From Welwitschia mirabilis (Eukaryota; Gnetophyta; Gnetopsida; Welwitschiales), in the NCBI GenBank assembly GCA_051453625.1, contig JBOZIK010000001.1:141118066-141153839 (forward strand): a stretch of DNA of 35,774 nucleotides, written 5' to 3'. This document shows, piece by piece, positions 9,961-20,329 of this stretch. The translations under genes were made by a program, and so were the position numbers. How positions within the stretch are numbered: position 1 is the stretch's first letter; each line of letters opens with the position of its first letter. The notes below the pieces were generated by a model. The model saw only the letters and a program-made list of their open reading frames with translations, was not told the origin of the DNA and did no database searches.

Positions 9961-10389
9961 TACATTTCTTTATGTATATTCATAAAATAACTGGTATGAC
10001 AAAATAAATTATTGTAGAAATAATAATGAAGATGATTGAGGAACAACCAGCAGATGCAGGCATAGGTGATTCATCCACTAAAAGGCCTTAGCTTAAGTAT
10101 AGGATAAGAAATTGAGCAAGAGGAAATATAATGTTTTAAAATCAATTTGTAATTAATTATGTATTTGTTAAGATTATCTACTATGTAATTAAGAAAAATG
10201 ATTATATAATAAAGGGGTACAACTATGAAATTTTAACATTGTATCCCTTCATTTTGACTCTTAATTCAATGGCATTAGGTGGGGATGGATAAACTAGATG
10301 GACATAATCAATGACAACCGTGGCTTAATTCGCAAGGATACTAGGATGATGACTAAGGTTATAATTCACATCTTTACCTTTAATCACTA
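9961..10389. other. Unassigned stretch between gypsy and copia relics
   Basis: AT-rich. It may hold the gypsy 3' untranslated region and part of an LTR, but no polypurine tract, terminal motif or coding similarity is convincing. Confidence 0.4.
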
Positions 10390-10449
10390 GTCTAGGTTAG
10401 GAATAATACATCGAGGTAACACCACTATATTACAATCTACTACTATATT

Positions 10450-11300
10450 AATAAAGAGATATTTTAATTTACACCCAAGTATTGTGTTATTTTGTTCTTT
10501 ATTATGCATTCCAAAACACTCTTTATTAAATAAGATATTTATTCTTAATTCTATAATTTGGAAAATTACAAATATCTTTCTTGATTTACCATTAATAAAC
10601 ATGATGAAATTCCATGGACCTCTTAAAGATACTTAATAAAAATGACTCTATACATCACTATGCACTAAATCTAGTATATTTGTTATCATTGTTGTGTTTT
10701 GAGAAAACTTTTCTCTACATTATTTATCATATTAATAATGCTCAAAAAAAGCATATTCAATTTTCTACAAATCTCAAAGAAGCATCCTCCATCAAAATTG
10801 CTTTAACCCAACCTCACTAATGTATGTAAGATGTTTATGTTACAACATTAATGCAGTAGCATGTCTATAAATTATAATATCTACATCACCTATAATCATA
10901 TCTCTTAGTCTCTTATATAGATTTATTTCCTTCTTAGCGTGCACCTTAATGAGGGAACCTCTAATAACTTTTAGCATGTCACTCTTTAGTGAACTTACAA
11001 TGTAGTTCACTTAAGGCTCTAAGAAAAAGAAGATTATTTGTCACATTTGATGAATGCTTTACATCCATGAGATTTATTATAACTCTATCTTAAGTATTAA
11101 TTCAAATCATATAAAAATTAATAATACTGATTTATTATATGTTTCCATTAAAATCTATTACCCCTAAGATTCTAAGTATGTGTGAAAACAAAATCTATTA
11201 ATAGTAGATGCAATGAATCTCTCAAATTAAGAATTCATTCATCACTTAAAATGATTCTATGAATATGATAGCATCTTCAAACCCTTTACTATTGATAACA
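10450..11300 (-). pseudogene. Copia element A protease linker and integrase N-terminal half (broken, truncated)
   Basis: LMDVKHSSNVTNNLLFLRAL then SELHCKFTKE (about 11080-10980) matches the VRHVPxLxxNLISLGxLxxxG block that follows copia protease. NILDLVHSDV (about 10680) matches the LELVHSDVWGP block with the first catalytic Asp kept; the next codon is TAG, where Trp is expected. PWNFIMFINGKSRKIFVIFQ (10620-10550 region) matches the Y.VTFIDDxSRKxWVYFLK block. Beyond it only LKYL remains of the LRTDNG block, and then similarity ends. The protease active site itself is not recognisable. Confidence 0.75.
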
Positions 11301-11374
11301 TTAACCTTATTACTACGAGAGTTAGATGCCTCTTCATTCTTCTAATTCTCCAATTCTTTCATCTTCATGTTTTT

Positions 11375-12060
11375 ATATTCCTTTATGAAATGTTCATTTT
11401 TGTATTAATTGTGATATTTCTTATTCTTCTTCTTGTTATTTCCAAATCTAGAATTTAATCTAGGCATTTTCTTATTAGGTTATCTTTCCATAATCTGTTG
11501 TCTAGATAATAAGCCTTTACTATCTAGTTTTACTTTAGGAGATTTCATTTATTCTTCTATTAAGAGTGTCACAATCACTACTTTCAATTCCATAGTATAC
11601 TTTCCATAGAAAAAATTAATGATAAGAGGTTTGTGGGACAATGAAAGAGATTTAGAAAGATATATATCTTAATCCTTTTCCTTAATTTCAATTTAATATT
11701 TGATAAATGAGTGATCCATTATGAATGTGCCTTCCTTCATCTTGAAATCATAGAGATCTAACTTTAACTATAATTTACTAGCTATAGATGTATTCTTGTA
11801 TGATATTTTCAACTTTATCCATAATGTAACAGAAAAATATTCCCTTACTAAATTAAAGATAACTTAGTCTACAAGACTTAATTTAGTGGTACTTTGAGCC
11901 CTCATATCCAAATACTTTTAGTGTTCATTGGACGTGCTAGTAGACTTATTCTCTTATAGTGCCTTATGTTAGAGTTTTTAAATAAATAAATCTCTATCCT
12001 TTCTCTACCACAACCCAAATTTATTTTTGATATTAAATGTTTATATGTTAAATTTGCATT
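11375..12060 (-). pseudogene. Copia element A Gag with degenerate zinc knuckle
   Basis: On the minus strand TLWIKLKISYKNTSIASKL then LKLDLYDFKMKEGTFIMDH (about 11830-11710) matches the copia Gag core (…LWxxLxxxYxxxSLxxKLxLxxxLyxLKMxEGxSxxEH…). LSKSLSLSHKPLIINFFYGK and a YTMELKVVIVTLLIEE block continue it. At 11416-11375 the knuckle is YHN-stop-YKNEHFIKEY. Spacing is exactly C-X2-C-X4-H-X4-C, but the first and last Cys are Tyr and the second is a stop, so zinc binding is lost. It starts about 60 bases after the primer site. Confidence 0.8.
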
Positions 12061-12104
12061 TAACATTTTTAAGGTCATTCTAATAGTGTCTTATGTAACT
12101 AACT

Positions 12105-12116
12105 ACTCTAATACAA
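12105..12116 (-). promoter_or_regulatory. Primer-binding site of copia element A (tRNA-Met type)
   Basis: The minus strand reads TTGTATTAGAGT, against the copia consensus TGGTATCAGAGC (complement of initiator tRNA-Met). Nine of 12 bases match, and two differences are C-to-T. It sits just ahead of gag. Confidence 0.5.
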
Positions 12117-12840
12117 GTTATTACAAAAATTAAAGGACTTACGTTGTGTGGAAGATAGCCTAGATTAATCAGTTATGAAATGGAAGAATTTTAGGCACAG
12201 AATGCAAGATGAACAATGGAAAATTAACATGTAATAAGAAAACATAAAAGAGATAATACACACTAATATTTAACATGGTTTAATTCACCTTTTGTGTTGC
12301 AAAATAAAAAAAAAAAAAGAAAGATTATAAATTGGATCTATAAGATAGTAGTAATATCCTAGTTCATGCAGAGAGATACTTCCTCATCCAAAATACCCAC
12401 AACCTAAACAAGACAATAATGTTTGTGATGTATAAAATTATAATGCATCAGATCCTTTCAAGGGTCACTTATATAGTTCTAGGTTTAGGGTTAAATAAAG
12501 AAAATCCTAAAACAAGCATGCTCTATTATTTACAAAGTTTGGTTTATGGCTATCATGAATATGATAGTATTTAGCAAATGACTTAGTTAAATTAATACTA
12601 AATTTATGAAAAAAATAAAAGAGTTAGTTTAAGTTTCATATTTTGTGAATCACATCACTGTTACCCTATGTATTCCAAAAAGAAAGAAATACATACATCA
12701 CTTACAGATTTTTATATATCTTTCTTTTTTTCATTCTTTCTTTCTTTCTTTTTTAACTCTTACAAATACTTATTTTTGGAGGATCTACTTGTTGATCCCA
12801 TTCTTAATTTTCTTATTTAGATTATTTTCTCTTAAATAGT
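12117..12840 (-). mobile_element. Probable 5' LTR of copia element A
   Basis: Immediately outside the primer site, the minus strand shows a TATA-like CTATATAAG (12476-12468), then a T-rich stretch and sequence typical of copia U5 such as GGTGAATTAAACCATGTTAA (about 12290-12270). The outer boundary is uncertain. From about 12560 to 12840 I see only AT-rich and pyrimidine-rich sequence (CTTT repeats at 12718-12755). Confidence 0.45.
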
Positions 12841-12849
12841 AATTTAACA

Positions 12850-13600
12850 TGAAGAGCATTTAAAAATTTCAACTATTAATTCATCCATACCAAGTATGTT
12901 TATAACTACACCACATGTTAAAAGTTTCATTCTAATCTAGTTCTTCCTTGCATGCATCACAATCCTACTTTCTAACTTCTTGTAACATGTCAAAGTTGGC
13001 TTTTTTGCCTTTTCTTCACTTTTTGTTTTTAGTTGAAAGACTTTTTCAAGAATTAAATTTTGTTACTAGACATTTTGCCACTAATACCATGTTGAAGTTT
13101 ATAGTATTGTGTTGGTTTAGAGTTTTAATAATAATTACTATCAATAAAAAGAGTAATAAAAACTTATCATAGTTCTTAATAAAATTTATTAAGACTTCCA
13201 AACTAGCATATGAAACTATTGCATAGAAAACTTTATGCTTGGGACTTTTTTCAAAGATAAAGATTAAGTTGTGATACCTTTCTACCTTTTTTATACAAGT
13301 ATTCAAACCCTTTGATAATGATAATTATCACAGATGGAGTTTTGGTCTCTTTGGGAAAATGAAAAATATTCACAAAAATCTATTATTTTTTGCTTTTCAC
13401 AAAGCATACTTATTCCAAATAAAACTTACATGAAAAACGATAAATTTAAAGGTAGTAGATGAAAAAGGGCTTTGAACACTATTATAAAATACTTTTATTT
13501 CTTTAACTGATGGAACAGGTAATACCATGGTGATTTTACCATAAAAACTAGTACTCAACACTAACTGAACTCTCTCAAAAACCTTAACACATGAGAAGTA
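12850..13600 (-). mobile_element. Copia element B remnant: LTR, primer site and gag start
   Basis: The minus strand at 13097-13078 reads CTTCAACA directly followed by TGGTATTAGTGG, an LTR ending in CA plus a tRNA-Met-type primer site (consensus TGGTATCAGAGC, 9 of 12). A TATA-like TATAAAAAA lies at 13295-13287 inside the presumed LTR (13090 to about 13600). Just after the primer site a frame opens with MSSNKI, a typical copia Gag start, but it is soon broken and lost near 12850, where copia A's LTR region begins. It looks like a third, mostly deleted copia insertion. Confidence 0.45.
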
Positions 13601-13619
13601 GACCAAGAAATTAAAAAAG

Positions 13620-13880
13620 GCAGAATACTAGTTATCTTTTACATCATACAATCACAAAGTAGTCTACATCAAAAAAGAAAAGTATCCTACTTTTCTTCAC
13701 TGATTAAACCCAATAAAGGGAACTGATCCTAAGAAAAGATCTTTATCAACTAGTTTTTTTCCCATTAATTAAGGCTAAATATGCTAGATGATATGTGTTC
13801 ATACCTCTTATAAATCTTCTTTAAAAATTTATTTTTAATATTTAAGACAGTCTATGATCTTTGGTAATTCTTGTTGGTGT
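13620..13880. other. Unassigned AT-rich stretch downstream of copia element C
   Basis: This is where copia element C should continue into reverse transcriptase on the minus strand, but no RT block is recognisable in any frame. Confidence 0.4.
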
Positions 13881-13886
13881 AGATGG

Positions 13887-14970
13887 CTAAGAATTGATGG
13901 ATGGATTACCAACATTATCTTCTTCATAAGATAAGTGTCCTAAAGAAAATTTTAATTCATCAAACTTAACATCTCTAGAAATGAAATATTTTTCACTAAT
14001 TAGCTTAAAACATCTATACCCATAAAATTTTACATCATATCTAATAAAAAGCACTTTGTATTTTAGTATCAAGTTTAGATTTCTATTGATTGGATATGTG
14101 TACCTAATAAATATAACCAAAAATTTTTAAATGAGATAAATTTGGAACTCTCTTAAAAATTAGCTCATATGGAGTTTTATCTTGGTTTGATGAAGTGATC
14201 ATCAAGTTAAGAAGATATGTGGCTATACTGATAGCCTTACCATAATATAAGTTGGAAAATGTATTTTGTATCAACAAGCAATAAGTCATCTCTTACATTA
14301 CACCATTTTTTCTTGTAGCCCATTTGTTTGTGAAGAATAATCACATGTTGTTTGCTTCATAATGTCACAATCATTAAAAAATTAATTAAACTCATTATAT
14401 ACATATTCACCTTCTTTATCAATTTTAATGGCTTTATATTTTATTCCAATTGAATTTTAGCATGTGCTTTTAAATGTTTAAAAGTAGATAATGCTTCATC
14501 TTTAGACTAGAGGTAATAAGACCAAGTGTACCTATAAAACTTATTAACAATTTTCATATAATACTTTAAGCCCTTTATTGTGCAAGTAGTCATTGGATCA
14601 ACTAGATCCATGTGCACTAATGCAAGTGACATAGTTTTCCCCTCCATAATAGCACTATATAAATTAGCCTTTTTCTTGACCTTCATTCATGTTTCATAAG
14701 TAACAGTAGGTATTTCTTAATATTGAATGCCCAACACCCTTTGATCTTTTAATGTCTTTATAATATTTTCTTAGGAAGCATGTTCTAATCTCATGTGCCA
14801 AAGAATTAAAGGATTTTTAATCATAATTATCATTAACATAAGTCTTAAACTTTTACCTGATGTGCCATCTCCCATGGAAGATAATGCATGAATTTGGTTT
14901 GGCATTCTTTGAAGAGTACTAGGAAAGCCTATATCATTCTTTATAGTACAACCATTCTTGTCAAACATGT
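13887..14970 (-). pseudogene. Copia element C integrase (broken but catalytic triad codons visible)
   Basis: In order on the minus strand: LWHMRLEHAS (pre-integrase, near 14780); LALVHMDLVDPMTT (near 14610), with the first Asp; IKIDKEGEYVYNEFN (about 14431-14385), matching LRTDNGGEYxSNEF with the Asp kept; DCDIMKQTTCDYSSQTNGLQ then EK, matching QQNGVAERKN with the Glu kept; ATYLLNLMITSSNQDKTPYE and VPNLSHLKIFGYIY (14289-14104); and FIRYDVKFYGYRCFKLISEK then YFISRDVKFDE (14050-13950). This covers almost the whole family length. Several frameshifts separate the blocks, so no active protein is made. Confidence 0.85.
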
Positions 14971-15029
14971 AACTTTATCACCTCTTTGAACCCTCTATCC
15001 AACTAAAAGTAAGGCATTAGAAATCTTAA

Positions 15030-15260
15030 AAGTAAGGATTTAGAAATCTTAGATACATGAAAAAAATCACAAACATTAATTCATATTTCATCTTGGAGAT
15101 TTATTTTAACATCTTCAATCCCTTCTACTTTTATGAAAGCACCATCACTAATTTTAATTAATCCCTAATCAGTAGGTCTATTATTCGTAAATAAATTCTT
15201 ATTTGAAGTCATGTGGTTTAAAAAGGTACTATTCATAGTCTATGTAAAAGAATCAATATT
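15030..15260 (-). pseudogene. Copia element C aspartic protease (dead)
   Basis: The minus strand reads stop-TMNSTFLNHMTSNKNLFT, then ISDGAFIKVEGIEDVKINLQ and CDFFHVSKISKSLL. The family has WxLDSGAxNHM, a G/S-DG-xxVxGxG block and a NVYxVPxxxxNLLS block. The catalytic Asp position is Asn, the preceding Trp is a TAG stop, and the Gly of DSG is lost, so the protease is inactive. It lies between gag and integrase, as in Ty1/copia. Confidence 0.8.
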
Positions 15261-15699
15261 TTCTGTAAAAACTAAGGCTAACTTGTTTTTTCCCTCCTTC
15301 AACTTACTTCTCTTTGTTAAGTATGAGTTAAAAATTAGATGGTTTACATTCTTTAATAGATTTGAATGAAGTGTGATCAATTGTAATGGTGAACAAACCC
15401 ACTTTTCATGAACATTTATCTTTACTATGACTTTTTTTCTTTTCTTTTTTTATTGCTTTGCAATTAGTGCATCATAATTAATTTTTCATTATGCCTTCTT
15501 TAGAGTAATAATTTTGATTTGATACCTATTTTAGGAGGAATTACCTCTTCATCTTTAATCATCAAATCTGCTACCTCTTTAAAATAATCCTCTTTCTCTT
15601 TGAAAACCTTCAAAGATTTATTTTTTTCCTTGATTTTAAGAAAAATTAAAGGTTTTATTATTCCCTTATTGATTCTGATCATTTTTCTTTCTTGTCCTC

Positions 15700-16430
15700 T
15701 AATAAAATAACAAATTCTTCCTCTTCATCTTTGTAACTTTGCAAAATAGGCCTAATCATGTGGAGATACTTTGATTTTTAGATCTTACAAGGTTCTTACA
15801 TGAGAAGTTAATTAATCAACTATTAAAGAATTAATTAAAGCAAAGTAATCATTACAATCTTATACATAGCATCATTATAAATAACTTATACTATTCTATC
15901 TATCTTTTATCTTTCAAAGAATCCATAATTGTATTCATCAAAATTTCTAACTATTTGATACATTCTTTGAAAGAAAGATTTAATGCACTTACCTCTTGTG
16001 ATGTAGATATTTTTAAATTATAACTAATATTTGAATAATTTTATTTTTATTTTATATTCATTACTTCTTAACTCATTTTTAAGCTAGTTCCAAAAATCCT
16101 TTGCATTTCCTCTTCCTAGTATTCTAGCTCTAATGGCTTTATTTATAGATGTGTAGATGATGATCTTAGCCAATTCATTATGCCTCTTCTCTGACTTGTA
16201 TTTTATCTTGTGTTTTCTATTTAAGACATTAGGATTTTATGGATCAAAGAAATCATTTTAAACTACATCATAACATTCATTCAATTCAAGTAATGTCCTC
16301 ATTAACTTACATCAATAAGTGAAATCCCAACTTTCATTAAAGGTAATTTAGCACATGAGAATCTCCTTTAACATATTGAAATGAAGATGAAACTAACCTT
16401 TATAATCTTTAGAAATTCAAATATGATCTT
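15700..16430 (-). pseudogene. Copia element C Gag (broken)
   Basis: From about 16250 to 16030 on the minus strand the frame reads NVLNRKHKIKYKS-like sequence, EKRHNELAKIIIYTSINKAI, RARILGRGNAKDFWN and LKNELRSNEYKIKIKLF. This matches the copia Gag core (…ALxxIxxslxxxxxxxIxxxxtAKexWdxLxxxfqG…kkxkLq…). KCIKSFFQRMYQIVRNFDEY (about 15985-15925) matches the following MKESESISDYFxRV block. KSHSKDKCS near 15420 may be the zinc-knuckle remnant, but its ligands are incomplete. Confidence 0.75.
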
Positions 16431-16458
16431 TTCTAGGTATCTGTATCCATGCCTTAAT

Positions 16459-16470
16459 GCTATAATACCA
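16459..16470 (-). promoter_or_regulatory. Primer-binding site of copia element C (tRNA-Met type)
   Basis: The minus strand reads TGGTATTATAGC, 10 of 12 matches to TGGTATCAGAGC. It is placed right upstream of gag and right inside the presumed LTR. Confidence 0.6.
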
Positions 16471-17574
16471 CTTTATTAGTATAATCTTAGTGAAGCCTAT
16501 TTGAATTTTAGCTACTTTTAGGTGAAGACATCTTTGATGTTAAAAGATGTTTCTAACTATTACAAATGTGTTTGACCTATCACACATCTCTTTTAAGTTT
16601 AGTAAGTTTACAAAAGAAATCTTTGTTATGTTAGATGTCTATCCTAAAAGTTCTATTCTCTATAATCAAATTTTAGTTCCACAAAAACAACTTTGAAACT
16701 AGCAAACATCTATCCTTTTAATGACTTGAAAATTATATTTTACGAAGATATCTTTTAGGCTAAAAGACATCTATTTCATATATCATAGATGGCTATCTAT
16801 TAAAAGATGTCTATCTTATAAATAATTTTGAAAATAGGATCCAAAAAGTGCTAAAACAAATCTTTAATGGAGAAATTTAAAGTCCAACTCATCTACCATC
16901 ATATTTTTAAAAATAAAATTATTCAAAGGTGAATTTAAAGCCTTGAAAACATAATTCTTTTAAGATCTTTCTTTAAATATAAATATATTTTTCTCCTTTG
17001 GTGAAATGACATAATAACACCTTAAAATGATTAAATCTTTACTTAAATATTTAAAGATCATCAATCTTTAACCATGTATTTTAAATAAAATTGAAATCTT
17101 CATCATTTATTTAAATAAATTTCTATTTCATCTCAATTATGTGCTCTTTCTTCTAATATTTGAATCTTAAAGTATTTAAATAAACCATGATATGAAAATG
17201 TAGAATGAAACTATTCAAGCATAAAGAAATTGAGATAATAAAGAATCTAAACTTATCTTGATATTTCAAGAATAAAATAAAGTATAAAGAAAAGATGAAG
17301 CATAAAAAAAAGATCAATAAAAAAGATTTGACACAAATTCTGACATTTTACTCTTCAAGAGGCATTATTATTTTTCTTAGTTTTATTACATCAATCAAGT
17401 CTCTTATAGAGGGTTTTGAGCTTATTCTATTTTTTATAATCCATGTGGAATATAATCGCTTACAAAATACATCAATATTTTTTGTGACATAAAATTTCCC
17501 AAGCCTAAAAATTTCTAGACAAGACTTTAACACATGACCATAAAACAAAAGATAGTGTCCATATTAGATCATAT
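16471..17574 (-). mobile_element. Probable 5' LTR of copia element C, with dispersed AAAGATGTCT motifs
   Basis: This is non-coding and lies directly outside the primer site. It contains several copies of a motif like AAAAGATGTCT/AGACATCTTTT between about 16520 and 16825, including a near-perfect inverted repeat at 16746-16772. The right end is taken where homology to the plus-strand gypsy LTR begins (about 17575). The lengths and the true terminus are unproven. Confidence 0.4.
16746..16772. repeat. 13-bp inverted repeat in the copia LTR region
   Basis: AGATATCTTTTAG and CTAAAAGACATCT are separated by one base and pair at 12 of 13 positions. The same half-site recurs nearby. Confidence 0.65.
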
Positions 17575-17985
17575 TACCCTAACAAATACATCATCCTCAT
17601 GTTTATAATGGATAAGAGTATCCTATTGGGCTAATTTTACACTACATAAGCACTCAAGTTCATGATGAATTATATCATTATGCTTGATTTTCAAGTAAAA
17701 TCTACATGATTTCACATTAATACTTAGATTTTTTCATAAAGTAATTATGTTACCTTGAATGCTACTCCCTTCTATTATTCATCATAATTATGCTTGCTTT
17801 ACTAATAGCTTTCATAATCTATTTCTTTCAAAGCATGATACTAGGACTATACTATAAATGAAAGTCCTAGTATTATTGGTAAAAATTGGGTTGGATCAAA
17901 TAAGATTTTTGTTCTTAAGGTAATCTTATTATCTACAATATTAATAACAGATATAAGCATAGCTAAATCTCCTCATGACTAGCTT
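17575..17985 (+). mobile_element. 3' part of the 5' LTR of the plus-strand gypsy element
   Basis: Clear direct similarity to 32315-32725. Both contain AGCACTCA-A/T-GTTCAT, TTATATCATTATGCTTGA, TTATGCTTGCTT-C/T-ACT-A/G-ATAGC, CCTAGTATTATTG and AGCATAGCTA in the same order. It ends a few bases before the primer site. Its 5' part is missing, apparently cut by the copia C LTR. Confidence 0.65.
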
Positions 17986-17987
17986 TT

Positions 17988-18006
17988 TAATGTCATTATC
18001 AAGGAT
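17988..18006 (+). promoter_or_regulatory. Primer-binding site, tRNA-Asp type
   Basis: TAATGTCATTATCAAGGAT against the family site TGGCGCCGTTGCCGGGGAT (complement of the plant tRNA-Asp 3' end). Ten of 19 positions match, and all nine differences are C-to-T or G-to-A. It sits between the LTR fragment and the T-rich leader typical of Athila/Tat elements. Confidence 0.65.
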
Positions 18007-18039
18007 AGTAGCATGGTAGCTACAGTGAAGCATACACAG

Positions 18040-18290
18040 AATTTGCTTTTTTTATATGTTTTGTTTTTTAGTTTTTAGTTTTTAGTTTTTCTTTTTTTTT
18101 CTTTTATACTGATCCCTTTCTAATGTCTTTTTTCCCTTTTTTCTTTTTTTTTATTACCAATGGATTGTTTTTAATCATGATTAGTACTTAATCTTTGTAT
18201 TTTACTTTTTTTCTTTTCTATTTATTTTATTTTCTTTTTTTTTACTTTTTTTTCCTCTTTGCTTGTAGAGTTTATATAGTATATTAAATT
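18040..18290 (+). repeat. T-rich/polypyrimidine leader with TTTTTAGTT repeats
   Basis: Starts with about four copies of TTTTTAGTT and continues as long T and CT runs. Athila/Tat elements often have such a tract just after the primer site. The sequence from 18290 to about 18850 is AT-rich leader with nothing recognisable in it. Confidence 0.6.
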
Positions 18291-18849
18291 TTTTTGCATT
18301 TGACTAATCTTTTACATGTTCAAAGAGAATACATCAAGAAAAACAATAAAAATTATTTGCTTTCTATCCATCTTCTCTCTTTATCATCTCTTCTCTTATC
18401 CCTTTCCTTTTTATCTTAGATGACTTTCTCAGTAGATACTTGAAGAAATGTTTTTGAAGAAGAACTTCATCAACAAAATCTTAATAAAGTTCTTGAATAC
18501 TTGTGTCATTTATTTCTATAATTTTCATTTCTTGAATTTCATTACATGTATTTATTATTATACTATCCCTTTTTGGAACCTGCATTTATTCATTTTCTAT
18601 TAGTAAACTGAATCGACATATTATCTTAGACTATTATTTTTCCTAAGAGCTTTATCATCATTTTACTTGAAATTGCTTTACACCATCTTACTAGTGTTTT
18701 TGACTTCTCTCACTAGTCCCGCTAGCTTCTTGCATTTAACTATCTTTGTTTTTTGAGAAACTTAAATTTATAGCATTTGAAACCTTTTCACTTATTATGT
18801 GCATCTAGAAACATAACTTGTCTTAACTAGTGTCTTATGTTTTATTAAT

Positions 18850-20260
18850 TGGAAACGAATGCCTAATGATAGATTGCATTGAATCCCTCTCAAATCTAAA
18901 ATGAAGAGAAATCCTAAAGTCTAGTTATAAAAAAGACCTTAATAAAGTTAAAATAACTTTAATAATAACTAAAACCTAAACCAACTTAGAAGAGCCTTAA
19001 AAGAATGTCTTTAATCCTAATTCTAGGTACAACTTGCTGCATTGTTTAATCCCCAAATGCTAAGAGAATTGACTTTAAACTAGTATTAATTCAACTTCTT
19101 CCATGTTTTCATGGTTTAGAATCTAATGATCCTTACATCTTAAGGTGTTTGATTACATAGTTTCTATAATTTTCCAAAGTCCTAATACATCCAATACACT
19201 TAGATTTACCTTATTCCCTTTTCCTCTCAAAGAAAAAGTAAAATCTTAGCTTTACACATTAAAACCTGTTTCCATTATCACTTGGACTAAACTTAATTAA
19301 GAATTCATTAGAAACTTTTCTCTAGTTATAAGAATAATGCCATTAAAAGAGAAATCATGAACGTCTAATAAAATAATAGTAAAACATTCTCTTACATCTT
19401 AAATAGATTTAGAGACCTACTTTTTAAATGCCCATAAAATACTTTTTTAATAAGAAAGAGGTATAAGTTTTTTTAATAAAGTAATTTCATTTAATGATAG
19501 TAACTTATGGACATAATGGATAGAGGAAGATTTTTAGACCTTTAGATTTATGAATCTTGGAATTTTCTTGAGACTATAGCTGAAAATTCTAAGAATTGGA
19601 AGAAATATAATGAGTCAACAAGATCATAATAATATATTAGCTCTATTAATATTTTTAAAATTCTTGACAACACTGAGACTAACTAATCTTAGATGAGATT
19701 TCTAAGAATATTGAGATTTTTGGTATTAATCCTAAGCTTATGAATTCATCTCTTTATTGCAACATTTATCTTGTGGATAATCATAAAAACCTCAGATTTC
19801 CCATTCATTTCCATGATCCAAGGAGTAGTGAAAGAATAAGTTAATGTTATAAGATAATAATGATAAAATTAAAGAGAAAATAATTCCTACTCTAATACCT
19901 AGAATCCTAAATTGATAAACCACCTAAACATCTCATGAAAATAAGATAGCCCTACCCAAGCCTTAACTAATCAACCTACGAGTTCGAATTCTCCTCCAAC
20001 TCTTTAGATGTTATAATTCACAAGTTCATAAAATTTCAACATCACATTAAACTAATAGATCTATTCCACGTTGTAGAATTTAGAGAAAGGAATGCAATAG
20101 CTAAGTCAAACCACCACAAATATCCTTACATCACTCAGCCAATGCAATAAGGAAAAGTTCTTGGTATACACGATCTTAGCCTTGATAGCTATAAGTTAAT
20201 GGAAGATGCACAATTAAAAGAAACTAAAGTTATACATTTAAGAAGTGAGGAAAAAATTAG
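18850..20260 (+). pseudogene. Athila/Tat-like Gag (broken)
   Basis: Blocks in order on the plus strand: a capsid N-terminal part around 19060-19160 (RELTLN…FHVF HGLES-like); SIITWTKLN-stop-EFIRNFS at about 19270, matching the TWxEMxxxFLxxFFP block; and MDRGRFLDL-stop-IYESWNFLE then TIAENSKNWKKYNESTRS (19516-19630), matching the Gag helix near the capsid end (…FLxKxPxEAWxfLExiAENsxxWd…). A zinc-knuckle relic lies at 19758-19802. KVIHLRSEEKI at about 20226 corresponds to the LRSGK motif before protease. Frameshifts and stops are frequent. Confidence 0.75.
19758..19802 (+). other. Degenerate CCHC zinc knuckle
   Basis: Reads CNIYLVDNHKNLRF followed by P. Spacing is C-X2-C-X4-H-X4-C, but the second Cys is Tyr (TAT) and the fourth ligand is Phe (TTT). 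Zinc binding is therefore lost. Confidence 0.6.
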
Positions 20261-20329
20261 TAAAAAGATAGAATATAAATAACCTCAACAAGAATAAGTA
20301 TAACAAGATAAGGCTAAAAGTAGAAAAAA

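Larger units (their letters stand above)
10390..12116 (-). mobile_element. Degenerate Ty1/copia element A: primer site, gag, protease region, integrase; 3'-truncated
   Basis: On the minus strand a tRNA-Met-type primer site (12116-12105) is followed within about 60 bases by gag, then a zinc-knuckle relic, a pre-integrase linker and the integrase N-terminal half. Coding similarity stops near 10450, so the rest of integrase, RT and RNase H are missing. This gag-protease-integrase order is diagnostic of Ty1/copia. Stops and frameshifts are frequent. Confidence 0.8.
13887..16470 (-). mobile_element. Degenerate Ty1/copia element C: primer site, gag, protease, integrase
   Basis: This is the best preserved copia relic. 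On the minus strand the primer site (16470-16459) is followed by gag (about 16430-15700), protease (about 15260-15030) and a long integrase (about 14970-13890). RT and RNase H are missing beyond 13890. Coding order and block similarity are unambiguous Ty1/copia. Frames shift several times and stops occur in every domain. Confidence 0.85.

Noticed and set aside
12645-13306. Small hydrophobic or basic ORFs on both strands
   Set aside because: They fall within copia LTR and leader sequence, are short, and have low-complexity composition.
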